8,696 nt of DNA. Origin: Bdellovibrionales bacterium. GTDB taxonomy: Bacteria; Bdellovibrionota; JAFGOL01. The translations under genes were made by a program, and so were the position numbers. Positions 1 through 6,452 of this stretch are shown in pieces; the first letter of the stretch is position 1, and the number at the start of each line of letters is the position of its first letter. The stretch is taken from assembly GCA_022710165.1 (NCBI GenBank), contig JAKLHL010000058.1, positions 1 through 8,696 on the forward strand. The letters are read 5' to 3'. The notes below the pieces were generated by a model. That model saw only the letters and a list, made by a program, of their open reading frames with translations, was not told the DNA's origin and ran no database searches.

Positions 1-744
1 GTTCTTTTAACCCAGGCAGAGAACGCAAAGAACATCTTAAGCTCTGCCGCTAAATATAAAGTAAATGTATCGTCCCTGAAGTATGAAGAGACCCTTTATA
101 GAGAAGACTTCGAGAAGCTCATCTCTGAACTCTTGAATAAAACTCTAAACCACTGCAGATCTGTAATAGCCAAGTCCAAACTTAAGCCTACCGACATATC
201 AAAGATACTTTTGGTCGGGGGCAGCAGCAGAATACCTGCGGTAAAAGAAATGCTTGAGACCCAGCTTGGTATACCTGCAAGCCAGGAAGTGGACCCTGAT
301 CTTGCCGTAGTCGCTGGAGCTGCCATACAATCAGCCATAATTGACGGGCAAAAAGTTAGTTCCATACTCCTTGATGTAGCACCTCATTCAATAAGTGTGA
401 GCTGCGTGCTTGAAAAGAACGGCAAGGTAATACCCAACTACTGCACAAAGATAATAAAAAAGAACACACCAATTCCATGTACTGTTGAAGAAGTGTTCGC
501 AACATTAAAAGACGACCAGGAAACTGTAAGGATAGCCATATATCAGGGTGAAAGTGACTTTGAAGAAGGCAACATCCTCATAAGGGAGCTAAAGTTCGAC
601 TGCTCAAAGACCAAAAAGAACAAAGAGAAAGAGATACTGGTTAGCTTCTCTTACGGTCTTGATGGTACCATAAACATAGACGTGCACGAAGAAGGCACCC
701 AGAACAAGACCAGGCACAGGGTCGAACTGTTAACTATACAGTGA
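1..744 (+). CDS. Hsp70/DnaK-type chaperone lacking the C-terminal lid (5' end outside the window)
   Basis: The frame is open from base 1, so only the last 247 residues are present; the TTG at 133 lies inside the conserved fold and is not the start. Visible in order: the end of the actin-like ATPase domain, with an 'AENAKNILSS' stretch (residues 6-15), the nucleotide-binding loop LLVGGSSRIPAV (about 70-81) and the PDLAVVAGAAIQ segment (99-110); the interdomain linker and start of the substrate domain, ILLDVAP (122-128), matching the DnaK 'LLLDVTP' region; then a beta substrate-binding domain with 'NTPIPC' (155-160) and 'IYQGE' (180-184). The protein ends at residue 247, where DnaK would begin its helical lid of 100 or more residues, so the lid is absent. 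By family knowledge such a protein should bind and release peptides with ATP in the cytoplasm; a lidless form probably holds substrate more loosely (inference). It converges with the purine permease gene, stop codon against stop codon. Family assignment is sure; the true start and any upstream partner such as a DnaJ or GrpE gene are not visible. Confidence 0.9.
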   Translation, partial: VLLTQAENAKNILSSAAKYKVNVSSLKYEETLYREDFEKLISELLNKTLNHCRSVIAKSKLKPTDISKILLVGGSSRIPAVKEMLETQLGIPASQEVDPDLAVVAGAAIQSAIIDGQKVSSILLDVAPHSISVSCVLEKNGKVIPNYCTKIIKKNTPIPCTVEEVFATLKDDQETVRIAIYQGESDFEEGNILIRELKFDCSKTKKNKEKEILVSFSYGLDGTINIDVHEEGTQNKTRHRVELLTIQ

Positions 745-2157
745 TCACGCTAACGAAACGAACATTACCACAAAAGCAATGCTTATGATGTACATCAAAA
801 AATGTACGTCCCTATACTTTCCATTAAGGAGTTTTATAAGAGTATAGCTTATGAAGCCGAAGCCGATGCCGTAACTTATATTGTAAGTAAGGGGTATTCC
901 GATGATGGTCAGGAACGCAGGGAAAGAGTCCTCGAACTTATCCCAATGCATTTCTTTAACTATCTTTATCATCAGGAACCCGACTATAACAAGGGCCCCT
1001 GCTGTTATCGGATATACAAAATACTCTCCCATCGGCACCAAAAAACCGCTGTTGGATAGAAGCGAATATTGTGTGATGTTCGGTATGCAGTAGCCTCCAC
1101 CTATCATCTGTATCATCGGCGCAAAAAATGCGGCAATGATGAAAAGTACGCCTGTCACTATGGCGGTAAGACCAGTCCTTCCGCCTTCGGCAACTCCTGC
1201 AGATGATTCTATATAAGTCGTAATTGAACTTGCTCCAAAAAGACCTCCCACAGAAGCAGCTATAGAGTCGACCATGAGTATCCTCTTTATCCCAGGGACC
1301 TTTCCGTTAGGGGTCAAAAAGTTAGCCTGTTCACCTACGGCGAACACAGTACCCATGGTATCAAAAAAGTCTGTGAGCATAAGAGCAAATACAGCACCTA
1401 AAAGACTTGGAGTAAGTATGTGGGCTAAAGCGATGCCTCCGCTGTTCACTGTTTGGAAAGGAGCAAAGAACGCGGTAAAATCAAGTTCGCCTATAAAGGA
1501 CTCCGGAAGTCTTGCTATACCAAAGATCATCGCTGCAATGCACGCAACTATCATTCCCCAAAGTATCTCCCATTTAACCTTCAAGGACATGAGCAAGGCT
1601 ATCGAGAATAACCCTATTAAAGTGACCCATACATAACTCTGGGAAAAATCTCCCAAAGAGACCAGTGTCATCGGTGCAGGTCTTATTATCCCGCCCTGAT
1701 TAAGTCCTATCACGGTTATGAAAAGGCCTATCCCGACGCCGATAGCCCTCTTAAGATTAAGAGGTATGGCGTTCATTACTGATTCCCTGAGTCCTGTAAT
1801 GACCAGTAAAAGTATTATAAGACCTTCAACAAAAACGACCGCCATTCCCACCTGCCAGGGGACATTGGATTGGGCGACACCCACTATGGAAAATGCCACA
1901 GCGGCGTTAATACCCATACCGGAGGCCATGGCCAACGGACGGTTGGATACAAGGCCCATGGTTATACACATGATACCTGCGCCTATGGCAGTTGCAGTGG
2001 CCGCGGCAGAAAAAGGCACTCCAGCGGCAGAAAGTATACCAGGGTTAACAAAGATGACATAGGACATGGTCAAGAATGTTGTAACTCCAGCGACGAGTTC
2101 TGTCCTTAAGGATGTTTTCCTCTGTTTGAACTCAAAATACTTGTTTATCGCTTTCAT
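745..2157 (-). CDS. NCS2-family purine permease (AzgA/PbuG type)
   Basis: A 470-residue inner-membrane protein with about 12 or more hydrophobic segments, predicted to import hypoxanthine, guanine or adenine by proton symport (family knowledge; the exact substrate cannot be read from sequence). Diagnostic AzgA motifs are present: 'MSYVIFVNPGIL' in the first membrane segment (31-42), 'SGMGINAAVAF' (79-89), 'TDFFDTMGT' (262-270) and 'SYIES'-like 'TTYIESSAGVAEGGRTGL' (313-330). Length is slightly above the 430-450 usual for the family, apparently because of an extra stretch near residues 353-380. The ATG at 2157 is 3 bases past the osmC stop codon, and its ribosome site AGAGG (2166-2170) lies inside the last osmC codons, so the two are probably translated together. 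The stop codon abuts the Hsp70 stop codon on the other strand, leaving no room for a separate terminator. Purine salvage supply is the likely role. Confidence 0.92.
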   Translation of the reverse strand: MKAINKYFEFKQRKTSLRTELVAGVTTFLTMSYVIFVNPGILSAAGVPFSAAATATAIGAGIMCITMGLVSNRPLAMASGMGINAAVAFSIVGVAQSNVPWQVGMAVVFVEGLIILLLVITGLRESVMNAIPLNLKRAIGVGIGLFITVIGLNQGGIIRPAPMTLVSLGDFSQSYVWVTLIGLFSIALLMSLKVKWEILWGMIVACIAAMIFGIARLPESFIGELDFTAFFAPFQTVNSGGIALAHILTPSLLGAVFALMLTDFFDTMGTVFAVGEQANFLTPNGKVPGIKRILMVDSIAASVGGLFGASSITTYIESSAGVAEGGRTGLTAIVTGVLFIIAAFFAPMIQMIGGGYCIPNITQYSLLSNSGFLVPMGEYFVYPITAGALVIVGFLMIKIVKEMHWDKFEDSFPAFLTIIGIPLTYNISYGIGFGFISYTLIKLLNGKYRDVHFLMYIISIAFVVMFVSLA

Positions 2158-2160
2158 ATA

Positions 2161-2586
2161 TTAGGCCTCTAAATTAGCTGTCATCGATATATTGGCGTTA
2201 AGTACCCTTGATACAGGACAGCCCTTCTTTGCGCTCTCGGCTATCTCAAGGAACTTGTCATTTGTAATTCCAGGGACCTCTGCCGTAACGTTCAAATGCA
2301 CGCTCGTAATGGTCCAGGTATTATCCTTAAAATCCATCGTCAATTCCGCATTGGTAGATATCCTGTCAGGTTCATACCCTGCCGCACCAAGCATAAAAGA
2401 AAGGGCCATGCTGTAACAGCCTGCATGAGCAGAGGCTATAAGCTCTTCCGGATTAGTACCGATACCGCTCTCGAACCTGCTGTTAAATGAATATTGAGTG
2501 TTGTTCAAAGTACCACTTTGGGTAGTAAGGTAACCTTTGCCTGTTTTTCCTGTTCCATTCCATACCGCAGTAGCTGTTCTTTTCAT
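2161..2586 (-). CDS. osmC: OsmC-family organic hydroperoxide peroxidase
   Basis: A 141-residue cytoplasmic protein that matches E. coli OsmC closely along its length. The two redox cysteines of the family are at Cys57 in 'SAHAGCYSMALS' and Cys123 in 'KKGCPVSRVL'; the catalytic arginine and glutamate of the active site fit Arg37 ('NSRFE') and Glu48 ('NPEEL'). By family knowledge it reduces organic peroxides with a thiol donor and is induced by osmotic or oxidative stress. The reading frame extends 11 codons further upstream to 2619, but I choose the ATG at 2586 because GGAGGT sits 4 bases before it and because 'MKRTATAVWNG' is how family members begin. It follows typA after 61 bases, which may hold a promoter, and precedes the purine permease by 3 bases. 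'OsmC' and not 'Ohr' is based on the 'GTNPEELIASAHAGC' and 'GCPVSRVL' motifs. Confidence 0.93.
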   Translation of the reverse strand: MKRTATAVWNGTGKTGKGYLTTQSGTLNNTQYSFNSRFESGIGTNPEELIASAHAGCYSMALSFMLGAAGYEPDRISTNAELTMDFKDNTWTITSVHLNVTAEVPGITNDKFLEIAESAKKGCPVSRVLNANISMTANLEA

Positions 2587-2590
2587 AAAC

Positions 2591-2596
2591 ACCTCC
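2591..2596 (-). promoter_or_regulatory. Ribosome binding site that fixes the osmC start
   Basis: Read on the minus strand the bases are GGAGGT, followed by 4 bases and the ATG at 2586. This near-perfect Shine-Dalgarno site decides between that ATG and the in-frame ATG at 2619, which has no comparable site. The same GGAGGT plus 4-base arrangement precedes the small exported protein at 4853. Confidence 0.8.
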
Positions 2597-2606
2597 AATG
2601 GGCACA

Positions 2607-2635
2607 GATATATACTCACATTAAGTTAAAGTAAA
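2607..2635 (-). promoter_or_regulatory. Possible sigma70-like promoter for osmC and the purine permease
   Basis: In the 61-base gap after typA the minus strand reads TTTACT (2630-2635), 17 bases, then TATATC (2607-2612); the overlapping TATATA (2609-2614) would give a 15-base spacer. A TGAG just before the -10 box resembles an extended -10. The implied leader to the osmC ATG is only about 15 bases. The region is AT-rich, so a chance match is quite possible; transcription from the typA side may be enough. Confidence 0.3.
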
Positions 2636-2647
2636 TTGGGAAAGGAT

Positions 2648-4456
2648 TTAGTCCTGGGACCTTATGACCTCGCGCATATTGGCCCTGAGCTCGGCTTTGC
2701 GGAGCCTTATGTTCTTTGGGGTTATCTCTACCCACTCATTTTCATCTATCCAGACCACGGCCTCATCAAGGTCCATGTCCTTTATCTCTATAAGTTTGGT
2801 TGAGTCATCACTGCCAGAAGCTCTCATATTGGTAAGTTTTTTAGTTTTTGTAGCATCGGCATTAAGATCATTTACCCTGTTGTTCTCTCCGAATATCATC
2901 CCTTCATAGACCTTAACACCCTCTCTTATAAAAAGTTTGCCTCTGGCCTGAAGGTGAAAAAGACCATACTGTACACTTACACCTGGCCTGTCTGCTATCA
3001 AGGCGCCGTTCTTCCTGCTAAAACGCTTGCCCATATAAGGTATATATCCTTTAAAGCTGCTGGAGAAAATGGCTTCTCCTCTAGTCGCTGTAAGCATGGG
3101 GGACCTTATCCCGAACAAACCCCTTGTTGGTATGGTGAACTCAAGTCTCACCCTTGAAGAGGCGTGCATATGCTCCATCATATCCATCTTTCCGCCCCTG
3201 TCAGAAAGAAGCTGTGTAACAACACCTATCATGTCATCAGGTATGTCCACTACCATGGTCTCTTCCGGCTCAAAAAGTTCGCCGTCCTTTTCATAAGGTA
3301 TTATCTCTGGGCATCCCACCATAAGTTCATAGCCTTGGCGACGTAGTTCCTCAAGAAGTATGACAAGCTGGAGTTCTCCCCTGCCCTTTAAAAGAAAGAC
3401 CTCCGGGCTAGCGGTTTTTTGCATCTTAAGGGACACATTGGTTTGACATGCTTTTTCAAGAAGCTCTTCAAGTTTTTTTGTCGTTACGTATATACCTTCG
3501 GTACCTGCAAGAGGCGAAGTGTTAACAGATATCCTCATCGCTACAGTAGGAGGGTCCACCTTTAATCTAGGAAGCTGAACAGGGTTCTCTGCACAACAGA
3601 TGGTATCCCCTATCTCTATTGATTCAGCCCCTGATATCAACGCAATATTACCTGCCTCCATCTCATCAACACGCTCTGTGCTCAGGCCTGCGAACCTTTC
3701 AAGTGCAGTTACAGCGAATTCCTTTACCTCGTTGTTCTCGTTAATGACGGCAAGCTTTTGCCCTACTTCAACTCTTCCTGATTCTATTCTTCCGACTGCG
3801 AACTGGCCCATGAAGGAGCTATAGACCCTGTTAGCCACAAGCATACTGAACGGCTTTTCAAGTTCCACCTTTGGTGCAGGGAACTCGGTTATTATGGCAT
3901 CCATAAGCTCATTAAAGTCCACGCCCTTGACGTTCTTTTTTGAGCTGGCCCAACCGTTCTTTGAGCTCGCATAGAAGGTCTTGTAGTTCAGCTGTTCCTC
4001 GTCGGTAACAAGGTCATAGAAAAGTTCCAGTATCTTTTCCTCGATCTCATCTATCCTTGCATCAGGACGGTCAACTTTATTTATAACGACTATTACCTTT
4101 ATGTTCTTCTCTAAAGCTTTCCTTAAAACGAACCTGGTCTGCGGAAGCGGACCTTCTGAAGCGTCAACCAACAGCAAAGCGCCGTCGACCATAAAAAGGG
4201 CCCTTTCAACCTCTCCTCCAAAATCGGAGTGGCCTGGAGTATCCACGATGTTAATGTTAACGCCCTTCCAGGTAAAGGCAGCATTCTTGGCAGTGATGGT
4301 AATGCCCCTTTCTTTTTCAAGCTCCCCGGAGTCCATGACCCTTTCCTCTACTTCCTGATGGGCCTTGAATACACCAGACTGTTTAAAAAGACGGTCTATC
4401 AGCGTCGTTTTACCGTGGTCTACATGTGCGATGATCGCTAGGTTTCTTATTTTCAT
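2648..4456 (-). CDS. typA: Translational GTPase TypA/BipA
   Basis: A 602-residue translation-factor GTPase, close to the roughly 605-610 residues usual for TypA. All G motifs are intact: G1 AHVDHGKTT (10-18), switch I RGITITAK (50-57), G3 DTPGH (72-76), G4 NKVD (126-129) and a G5-like ASSKNG (163-168). EF-G-like beta-barrel and ferredoxin-like domains follow, and the family-specific C-terminal part carries 'PTRGLFGIRS', 'EGMIFGENNRVNDLN' and 'KKLTNMRASGSDD'. By family knowledge it binds the 70S ribosome and helps 50S assembly and growth under cold or other stress. The ATG at 4456 gives the standard 'MKIRNLAIIAHVDHGK' N-terminus. The ribosome site is weak: AAGAAG lies 12 bases upstream, with an A-rich stretch directly before the start. 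It lies 55 bases after the small exported-protein gene and 61 bases before osmC. I found no convincing terminator after its stop codon. Confidence 0.97.
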   Translation of the reverse strand: MKIRNLAIIAHVDHGKTTLIDRLFKQSGVFKAHQEVEERVMDSGELEKERGITITAKNAAFTWKGVNINIVDTPGHSDFGGEVERALFMVDGALLLVDASEGPLPQTRFVLRKALEKNIKVIVVINKVDRPDARIDEIEEKILELFYDLVTDEEQLNYKTFYASSKNGWASSKKNVKGVDFNELMDAIITEFPAPKVELEKPFSMLVANRVYSSFMGQFAVGRIESGRVEVGQKLAVINENNEVKEFAVTALERFAGLSTERVDEMEAGNIALISGAESIEIGDTICCAENPVQLPRLKVDPPTVAMRISVNTSPLAGTEGIYVTTKKLEELLEKACQTNVSLKMQKTASPEVFLLKGRGELQLVILLEELRRQGYELMVGCPEIIPYEKDGELFEPEETMVVDIPDDMIGVVTQLLSDRGGKMDMMEHMHASSRVRLEFTIPTRGLFGIRSPMLTATRGEAIFSSSFKGYIPYMGKRFSRKNGALIADRPGVSVQYGLFHLQARGKLFIREGVKVYEGMIFGENNRVNDLNADATKTKKLTNMRASGSDDSTKLIEIKDMDLDEAVVWIDENEWVEITPKNIRLRKAELRANMREVIRSQD

Positions 4457-4511
4457 TTTTTTGTGTGTCTTCTTAGGGACGAACTTTAATATCAGAATAC
4501 GGGACTAAAGT

Positions 4512-4853
4512 CTACTTTTTGAATGCATCCCTTTGGCACGTCACATCAATACCTTTGAACGTATAGAAACATGGCCCAAGAGATGTTGTTTGCACCAAGT
4601 CCTTTATAACTATCCCTTCTGCCTTATCTTTCTTAGTAGGGTTTTTGACAAGCTTATAGACCTTGCCGCCCACACCTTTAGCAATAGGGGATATCCTAAG
4701 CTCTACCGGACATCCGTCTTTTAACACTGTTGAGTAACTTATAAGGTCAGCCTCAGCACCTACCCCTTTTTCGAATATTACACCGCAAGAAGGTGTAAAA
4801 GGCTGTGAGAATAAAGAAGAAACACCGATCAAAAAGCCAAATAATAAAACCAT
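4512..4853 (-). CDS. Small predicted exported protein with four cysteines, unknown function
   Basis: I do not recognise this 113-residue protein. The start is well fixed: GGAGGT lies 4 bases before the ATG, and an in-frame TAA just upstream rules out a longer form. Residues 1-15 are hydrophobic (MVLLFGFLIGVSSLF) and look like a signal peptide, with cleavage possible near Ser16-Gln17, although the usual N-terminal lysine or arginine is missing. The mature part, about 95 residues, has four cysteines (23, 48, 95, 106), which could form two disulfides outside the cytoplasm, and is rich in lysine and valine. There is no lipobox and no second membrane segment. It begins 20 bases after the DUF1846 stop codon and ends 55 bases before typA, so it is probably co-transcribed with both. 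Good ribosome site and clean frame make it a real gene; function is open. Confidence 0.75.
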   Translation of the reverse strand: MVLLFGFLIGVSSLFSQPFTPSCGVIFEKGVGAEADLISYSTVLKDGCPVELRISPIAKGVGGKVYKLVKNPTKKDKAEGIVIKDLVQTTSLGPCFYTFKGIDVTCQRDAFKK

Positions 4854-4857
4854 AAAT

Positions 4858-4863
4858 ACCTCC
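4858..4863 (-). promoter_or_regulatory. Ribosome binding site of the small exported-protein gene
   Basis: The minus strand reads GGAGGT, 4 bases before the ATG at 4853 and within the 19-base gap after the DUF1846 stop codon. It is the main evidence, together with an upstream in-frame stop, that this unrecognised frame is translated. Confidence 0.75.
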
Positions 4864-4872
4864 AGTTAAATA

Positions 4873-6387
4873 TCATACAGTAAAAAGGTTCGTGGTCGAA
4901 AAATTAGGTTCAGTTGTAAGGTTTATCCCAAGTTTCCTTAAGCCAGCCTCATCACCCGGTGTCGGGATGTGGGTCATATGCATCTCACAGCCTCTAAGTT
5001 CTTTAAGCTTTTCCATAGCTACCTGGACCGTAGGGTTGGTAGCGGCGCTCATGCTGAGCGCTATAAGTGTCTCGCCCAAATTCAAACTAACGGCCTTGGA
5101 CCCAAACACATCGGTCTTTAGATTACCTATAGCCTCTATTACCTGAGGGGACAAAAGATGTATCTTGTCTGGGATGCCCGCAAGTGTTTTTATCGCATTA
5201 AGTATTGCGCTTGAGGTTGCATGTATCAAAGGCGAGTTCTTTCCTGTGATTATGGTGCCGTCATTAAGTTGTATCGCTGCCCCGCAGTAAATACCGTCGT
5301 GTCCCTTCTTGGTCTTTACAGCATCCTCTGCGGCCTTTCTTGCATGTACGACCACAGACCTATCCTCTGGCTTAACGCTCATCTCTTCCATCAAAAGCTC
5401 TACTCTCTGTACAGTATCCTTATCAACAAGGCCTGTTAGATACTCACATGAATATCTAAAGTACCTTCTTATTATTTCCTGTTTTGAAGCTTCCTTAACC
5501 ACCTCATCGTTGACTATACCAAACCCCGCCCTGTTAACGCCCATGTCGGTTGGTGATTTATACATTACGTCGGTGCCGCCTATACGTGCAAGTATCCTTT
5601 TAAGGACCGGGAAAGTCTCTACATCCCTGTTGTAGTTTATCGCCTGTTTGCCGTAAGCTTCCAAATGAAAAGGATCTATAAGGTTAAAATCCCCAATGTC
5701 TGCCGTAGCAGCCTCGTAGGCAATGTTAACTGGATGCTTTAAAGGAATACTCCATATCGGGAAGGTCTCGAACTTTGCGTAACCACTCTTAACGCCCCTT
5801 TTATGCTCGTGATAGAGCTGAGAAAGGCAGGTGCCAAGTTTTCCACTGCCAGGTCCAGGTCCAGTTACGACGACCAAAGGCTTGGTAGTTTCTATGTAAG
5901 GGTTCGCTCCATAACCATCATCGCTTACAACAACATCAACATCGGTAGGATACCCTTTTGTGTAACGGTGTGTGTAGACCTTTATGCCGAGTCTTTCCAA
6001 TTTATTCTTAAATATCGTCGCTGAAGGCTGGTTGTCATAGCGTGTTATTACAACAGCAGTTATGTTTATGCCCCAGTCCTTTAGATCATCTATCAGTTTC
6101 AACGCATCAGCATCATAGGTTATACCAAAGTCAGCCCTGACCTTCCTTCTTTCTATGTCACCGGCGTATATGCAGAGTATTATGTCAGCCTTATCTTTTA
6201 GTTTTTGAAGAAGCATCATCTTAACGTTAGGATCAAAACCCGGAAGTATCCTTGCTGCATGATAATCAAAGAGCAGTTTTCCGCCGAATTCTAGATATAG
6301 TTTATTGTCGAATTTACTGGCCCTCTCAAGAATGGATTCCGTCTGCTGGTTCAAATACTTCTGATTATCAAAACCTATCTTTTGCAT
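4873..6387 (-). CDS. DUF1846 (UPF0371) family protein
   Basis: A 504-residue soluble protein, full length for the DUF1846 family (about 490-505). Recognisable family blocks are the N-terminal 'KIGFDNQKYLNQQTE' (3-17), 'YLEFGGKLLFDYHAARILPGF' region (31-51), 'AGDIERRKVRADFGITYD' (75-92), the glycine-rich 'VTGPGPGSGKLGTCLSQLYHE' region (174-194), 'GFGIVNDEVV' (288-297) and 'MHMTHIPTPGDEAGLRKLGIN' region (469-489). No signal peptide or membrane segment is seen, so it is cytoplasmic. The biochemical role of the family is not known to me; the glycine-rich loop recalls a nucleotide or phosphate-binding site but is not a correct Walker A motif. The start at 6387 is supported by GAGGGG 8 bases upstream (6396-6401). 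A good promoter lies in the gap after thpR, so this gene may head a unit with the small exported protein and typA. Cys72, Cys187, Cys314, Cys368 and Cys467 are present, none in an obvious metal motif. Confidence 0.93.
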   Translation of the reverse strand: MQKIGFDNQKYLNQQTESILERASKFDNKLYLEFGGKLLFDYHAARILPGFDPNVKMMLLQKLKDKADIILCIYAGDIERRKVRADFGITYDADALKLIDDLKDWGINITAVVITRYDNQPSATIFKNKLERLGIKVYTHRYTKGYPTDVDVVVSDDGYGANPYIETTKPLVVVTGPGPGSGKLGTCLSQLYHEHKRGVKSGYAKFETFPIWSIPLKHPVNIAYEAATADIGDFNLIDPFHLEAYGKQAINYNRDVETFPVLKRILARIGGTDVMYKSPTDMGVNRAGFGIVNDEVVKEASKQEIIRRYFRYSCEYLTGLVDKDTVQRVELLMEEMSVKPEDRSVVVHARKAAEDAVKTKKGHDGIYCGAAIQLNDGTIITGKNSPLIHATSSAILNAIKTLAGIPDKIHLLSPQVIEAIGNLKTDVFGSKAVSLNLGETLIALSMSAATNPTVQVAMEKLKELRGCEMHMTHIPTPGDEAGLRKLGINLTTEPNFSTTNLFTV

Positions 6388-6420
6388 TTTAGATACCCCT
6401 CATTAGTGGATCATTATGGG

Positions 6421-6449
6421 ATATTATTACTCCAAAAAACTTAAAACAA
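6421..6449 (-). promoter_or_regulatory. Sigma70-like promoter for the DUF1846 gene
   Basis: The 65-base gap between thpR and the DUF1846 gene reads on the minus strand TTGTTT (6444-6449), a 17-base spacer, then TAATAT (6421-6426). Both boxes match the consensus at four or five of six positions and the spacing is ideal. Transcription would start near 6414, giving a leader of about 27 bases that contains the GAGGGG ribosome site. This would let DUF1846 and the genes behind it be expressed apart from thpR. It is prediction only. Confidence 0.55.
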
Positions 6450-6452
6450 GAC

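Noticed and set aside
133..744. Hsp70 fragment starting at the TTG at 133
   Set aside because: The frame is open back to base 1 and residues before 133 also match the Hsp70 ATPase domain, so the gene simply begins outside the window.
788..809. Inverted repeat GTACAT-CAAAAA-ATGTAC just inside the 3' end of the permease gene, as a terminator for the Hsp70 transcript
   Set aside because: The stem is AT-rich and short, there is no T-run after it on either strand, and it lies in conserved coding sequence.
1718..2062. 114-residue + strand open frame opposite the permease
   Set aside because: It is the antisense of conserved AzgA coding sequence, with a low-complexity product and no start signal.
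2587..2619. Longer OsmC form starting at the ATG at 2619
   Set aside because: No good ribosome site, and the extra 11 residues are not part of the family; GGAGGT points to the ATG at 2586.
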